From Lepisosteus oculatus (Eukaryota; Chordata; Actinopteri; Semionotiformes; Lepisosteidae), in NCBI RefSeq assembly GCF_040954835.1, contig NC_090703.1, forward strand, positions 19,109,444 to 19,173,443: a stretch of 64,000 nt of DNA, written 5' to 3'. The position numbers were made by a program, and so were the translations under genes. Of this stretch, positions 59,509 through 64,000 are shown piece after piece. The stretch's first letter is position 1. The number at the start of each line of letters is the position of its first letter. The notes under the pieces were generated by a model that was not told the origin of the DNA, made no database searches, and saw only the letters and a program-made list of their open reading frames with translations.

Positions 59509-59837
59509 TGTCACGGACGTCCAAAGGGACAAACCGTGGGGAGCAGGAGAGCGGAAAAAGACCCATATGCGTAGCGGCGAGACGGGAAAAAGGCCCGGGC
59601 TCATAGTGCAAAGAGTTCAGGAATGCCGTATAGAAACCTATGCCCTCAGGGAGCGGACGTGGGGCGCCCTGGTGCTAGGCGGGTCTCAGGACATCCGAAC
59701 GTCAATGCTGAGCGAGGACAGAGTGCAAGACCCGGAAATATATAGCCCAAGGGAAAGAGAGGGACAGGAAGGACAGCAGACCGGAAACTAGGGACAGGAC
59801 AGAGAAGGAGCGCCCCCTGGCTGCAGAGGGCGTGACA
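59509..59837. repeat. Right LTR
   Basis: Reads as identical to the left LTR. A-rich tracts occur at about 59419-59473, but the polypurine run is not directly adjacent to the LTR as it would be in a standard retrotransposon. Confidence 0.93.
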
Positions 59838-59842
59838 TAAGT

Positions 59843-62800
59843 TGGTGATATATAAAATCCTCTGCTGGGAATAAATTCTATGAACTTGAACAACAAGAGA
59901 AATCCAGTAAAATGTCAGTTATCTTACTTGTATTTTTCTGCTTTTTTTATTAAAGCCTGCTGAAGAAATCAAAAGGTTGTGGTATTTGCTTGGAGGAAGT
60001 ACTGGCTATTTTAGAGCAATTCTTCCCTTGAAAAGCGTGTGTGACAAAGAAAGAAAGACAGCTCTTTGACCAGCGAGTGAACAAAAAACACCCTTTAACT
60101 ATCACTGGCAGCTGTGCTGCAGTGTGTCACTCATGAGGACCACTGGGCTCATGCTGGCGAGCTGAAGTCATCTCAGGGGTGGACAGGACCTTTAAAGGGG
60201 CATTTCATACAGGGTGAAAGAAAAATGAAATTGTCTTCAAGCTTCAGAAATCATAAATGGATAGCTGTTTCTGGAGTGTCCTGTCAAAAGCTGGCTTAAC
60301 AAAGCTTAAGGGTTTTAAGCACGTGCTGCATGCAGGATACAGGTGTGCCTTTGGGATGCTAGATCCAACTAACCAGCATCAAAGCTTCCACCGAGACACA
60401 ATTTTGCATGTACTGTATGTGGAATTTCCCATTTCCAAAAGATTAGAAAAAAGGTGACTTGATATCTTTGTATGTGCTTTAAGGTTATATGCAATACATA
60501 CCAAGAGACATTGAACTTAAAAAGTAATTTACTCATCATTTGTTTCCTGAGCATATTTTTTATATCAAGGCTGCTATTCCTAAACGTTTTCAGAAGTAAT
60601 ATTCTACTATTTCCTCCTCTGTATACCGCAACAACTCCTCCATAACATCTCACTTTGAACTTTCCATTCACTAGTTATTAATTATCCATTAATGTTATTT
60701 CTATGAACTATTCCACTCTGCCTGGACTGCAGTCCCTTCCAACACTACTCTTTGACAAATCGCTCTTATGAACTCATATTTTATCTTTTTTTTTCATAAC
60801 TTAAGAATTCTCTATTGGTGTTATGGAATATCTGTCATATCTTTTGAGAGTTTTGAGTTCTGAGCCTCTTCCTTTCAGACAGGCTGTTATTCTCCTCAAA
60901 ACCAATGCATTAGTCTAGTCCTAAGACTGCAATATATTCTTGCAGGCCAATATAAGTTACACATAAGAGAGGGAACTAGCTTGCTAGTTGTTTTTACTTG
61001 AGGACTGTTCCAAGCAAAGAAATTACACATCTGAACTAAAACCGATTACCTTTCTGTCATATTTAACAAAACCATTCCAGAGCTTCTCAATATGTGTCCT
61101 AAACCAGTGGAGGAGGTAACACTCTTTTAAAGAAGTGCATTAATGAGCCAAAAAAAATGCAGGGTTCTTAATTCTCAGCCACTTGATTTCTGGGTTTCAG
61201 TATGACATTGTTTTCTATGAAATAAAGGAATAGTTCTTCATGCCCGAAACTAGAATCATTCTGCCTAAAGAAATCAAAGAGTTTCTTCCTTAGGTCATAA
61301 TACACTACACTTCAACTTGTGGATGACACAGAGCCATTGAAGTAAAATATTAATGATTCACAATTCCTCCTTCATATCAAAGCTTTTGAGCTACCAGTTT
61401 CAAAAGTATGCAGTTCTTTTTAACAAAAATGTAATGTGTATTCACATAAAATATGTTTTTGAATAAGGTTTGAATGGATAATTTCGTAAAGACCTCAGGA
61501 GTTGTTCCTCCTTAAATACAGTACATGTAGATCCTGTATGCATTGGTCAAAGGCTTTGGCTGAGTGATATTTCTTTATTGTATTTTGAAGTTAAAGTAGT
61601 AATGCAATTACAAAAGCATTGGTCTAACCCTAGTATTGAGCAGGTTTAATGCATAAGATGCAATTTTTGAATTTCTAATGCACTTGTCTGAAGGAATGAT
61701 GGAACTGTACTGGAACTCTGCCCACTTCCAGGTGTAACTTGGAGCTCTTGAAAGGACGAGGATGGAGCGGAGGGAGAGATTCATACAGTGCCCATTACTG
61801 TACTTACTGAACACTTAATTTGGTATAGAGAAGGGTTAGGGCCCCTTTTATTTCAATCTTCAGTATACTGTATACAGTATATACAGTCTATTGTATATAT
61901 CCCATTAGAAAGGCATCAAAACAATAAAAAGTTGTCACACAGACCTACTGCTCAAATAAAGTTCAGTTCTTCTCACAAAAAAACCTTGAACCACACTTTG
62001 TGGATGATGCCAACAATGCAAACAGAATAATGGAAATGAAAACCACCATCCTACATTATTTTACTTTAGGGGAGAATCGTTTGCCACCGGAGTAAAAGAA
62101 CACTTTAGAATGTTTTGGTTAGGACATTTTGTTTTCTCCTAATGCTGACTGCGCCCCTCCTCACAAAAACATAAAATTGTACTGGCTGGTGGTTTTCGCT
62201 CCAAGTAGACCTCTCAGAAAGCAAAAGAGATCACCACCAGTCACTATTTCTCCATAAACAGTACACTTTGAGAACCACAAGATAAACAGCAGGGTGGCTA
62301 AGTGACATGCAGGAGACGTTATCCACTTTAGCAGCCAACAAACTGTCAGACAGTCTCCAACGCATATTAGTTTGAAGAATGAATTGCTCTCAAGAACGAG
62401 AGGGGAAAAAAAAGCTATTATGGAATCCTTCTCAATATCTATAAATGTCAATAGACAAAGTAAATAAATAAACAATATGGCAATGTGTAAAGGAGGTGAA
62501 TAAGTAATGGACCGAGGATGGCTGGCTGCTGTCTACAGCCGCCTAGTAAGAAAAAGAAAAAAACTGAATGAGCCTATTTTTTAAGAAGGCATCTTAAGCC
62601 CTAGGAAGATTTATGTTTCTTGTGCAAAACTGCTGCCTCAGTCTTTCAATGAGAGGAAGAATAAACAATGGCCTCATGCCTGAATAATTCATCAGTTTCA
62701 AAAGCAAAAGGGCAAGTATTATGACATCCCCACCTCATCTTTTTCTTTTTTCCTCCTTGGCTCTGAGTGTCCTCAAAAACAGTCTTTGTTTTTGCTAAAG

Positions 62801-63392
62801 GTTTCTATGTTATTTTTCAATATCTACATAAATTATGAGGTGTGAATGGCATAATTAGTAGTTAGGTTTCATTTTTAGTGTATTCATTCAGGACAGTTGT
62901 TGTCCTAGAGGTCCATGGATCTAATTTAATAGGTACCGTGCCTAAGACTTTTCAACAATTCTTATTTTTTGCATCTAATTGTTAATTGATTTAAAAACAG
63001 AAAATTTAACATCCCTGTTTTAATTTAAGCTGAAGGACCCTTTTTCTCTTTTGATGTTTCTGTCATGTCAAGTCTGTGTTTAGTTCCCCATCGTTGTCAC
63101 ACCTCACCGAAGAAGGAGTGAAGCATCCCTGGATAATGACACTAACAAGAGATTTCTCCATGCTGAGTTCCCCAATCACTATCTTGGACATACTTCTAGG
63201 ACTGTCATTATAAACTCTATCAGTTCTCCAATATTAATAAAACCCCTCAGAAAAACTTTTTAAAAAATTATATCTGCAAGATTATTACATTTCAAAATAT
63301 GACACATCTCAAGTCTCGTCTTCCATCATGCAGACGTAAAACAGGCATGTATTTTTAAAAAAATGTCTATGTTTACAAAGGGTGCACAAAAA
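59843..63392. other. Intergenic, no gene seen
   Basis: AT-rich. Contains runs of overlapping TACTGTA/TACAGTA near 61860-61890. No coding frame resembles a known family. Confidence 0.45.
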
Positions 63393-63700
63393 TGTGGTTT
63401 GCCAGTTAGTACTGCTGCCTCACAGCTCTTGGGTACTTGATTTTCAACTGGGAATGATTTCAGTTTGGAGTTTGCATGTCCTCCCCCTGTTCATGTGGGC
63501 TATTGCTCTGCTTCCCTCCCACTTTCCAAATAACATGCTGGCTAAATTAAGTGGTGCCTCTGGATTGTCTCTGAATGCTTGTGCATGTGTGTGTGAAGGG
63601 GTCTTTTCAAACACCATCCAATGTGAGTCTGCTAAAGCTGCTTCTGGTAGTTGGTGTGACCCTTACCAGAAATAAGCAGTTCACTGATAACAGATGGACA
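63393..63700 (+). repeat. Degenerate tRNA-derived SINE, family 1
   Basis: Recognisable from TTAGTACTGCTGCCTCACAG, TTTGGAGTTTGCATGTCCTC and the TGTGTGTGAAGGG region. The 3' part is strongly diverged. Confidence 0.65.
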
Positions 63701-64000
63701 GGTGTTTACGAGGGCACACAATGATCTCTGGGCTTGAATTTCCTTCACCTCAGTCACATGTCTTGGAGAAATGTCTGTCTACCACATTAGATTTTTAAGT
63801 GCCAAAATCTTAAATGACCTTGTATGTTTTAGACAGGTAGTCTCAGGTGCCACTTTCTCAGTCTGCAGTTTTTCTTTCAATCATCATTCAGTCTTACAGA
63901 GGTTAACCTAAACTGACTGACAGACACAATGGGGTGAGCGGCGCATTGATAACTGCATCTACTGTATAAAGTCATTAGCCATCATTAGAAAGGTAGAGCA
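63701..64000. other. Right edge of window, nothing seen
   Basis: No feature recognised in the last 300 bp. Confidence 0.4.

Larger units (their letters stand above)
58177..59837. mobile_element. Complete non-autonomous (TRIM-like) LTR retrotransposon, 1661 bp
   Basis: Two direct 329-bp LTRs (58177-58505 and 59509-59837) begin TGTCACG and end CGTGACA, and read as identical base for base. The element is bounded by a perfect 5-bp duplication TAAGT (58172-58176 and 59838-59842). The interior is only 1003 bp, has no gag/pol-like frame, and is purine-rich on the plus strand. It carries about four tandem repeats (58945-59417). Identical LTRs imply a very recent insertion, so an autonomous helper is or was recently active. 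I cannot assign a superfamily: no standard TGG-type primer-binding site follows the left LTR. Confidence 0.95.

Noticed and set aside
46081..64000. PRIMA1 as the next gene beyond FAM181A
   Set aside because: Expected from human gene order, but neither its Pro-rich segment nor its transmembrane exon was found; it may lie outside the window.

Overview
This window is vertebrate nuclear DNA and most likely comes from a ray-finned fish. It is AT-rich, its coding exons are small and separated by kilobase introns with GT-AG boundaries, and tRNA-derived SINEs, LINE tails and DNA-transposon remnants are scattered through the gaps. The repeat families and compact gene spacing suggest a non-teleost such as a gar or bowfin, but that is a weak inference. 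Three protein-coding genes can be reconstructed. No bacterial-type features, tRNA/rRNA genes or CRISPR arrays were seen.

Layout. (1) 1-3333: a tandem array of a 509-bp satellite, six full units plus a truncated seventh. Each complete unit carries a short interstitial telomere-like CCCTAA tract. (2) 3937-7033, minus strand: six 5' exons of a ciliary coiled-coil gene of the CFAP73/CCDC42 (DUF4200) family. Its last exons are not visible, so the satellite lies inside or directly downstream of this gene. A candidate RFX site lies just upstream of its start. (3) 7.3-16.6 kb: intergenic DNA with LINE/SINE debris and a solo LTR (13922-14250) with a perfect 5-bp target duplication. (4) 16.6-38.4 kb, plus strand: ASB2, with two alternative first coding exons. 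One is a UIM-bearing, muscle-type exon at 17402 and the other a haematopoietic-type exon at 23089; both splice in phase to seven shared exons that end in a SOCS box. (5) 43201-44082, minus strand: an intact single-exon FAM181A, convergent with ASB2 as in human. (6) 46-64 kb: no gene that I can recognise. It holds SINEs, a hAT-like MITE and a 1661-bp non-autonomous LTR retrotransposon (58177-59837). The element's two 329-bp LTRs read as identical, its target duplication is TAAGT, and it has no protein-coding capacity.

The genes do not form a pathway. CFAP73/CCDC42 proteins act in axonemes, ASB2 is the substrate receptor of a Cullin-5 ubiquitin ligase, and FAM181A is a TEAD-binding protein. The most unusual material is structural: the telomere-motif satellite with its higher-order variant pattern and sharp edge, the apparently very young miniature LTR element with an internal array of about 118-bp repeats, a perfect 23-bp inverted repeat at 42.65 kb, and a strong excess of TACTGTA/TACAGTA heptamers throughout the non-coding DNA.
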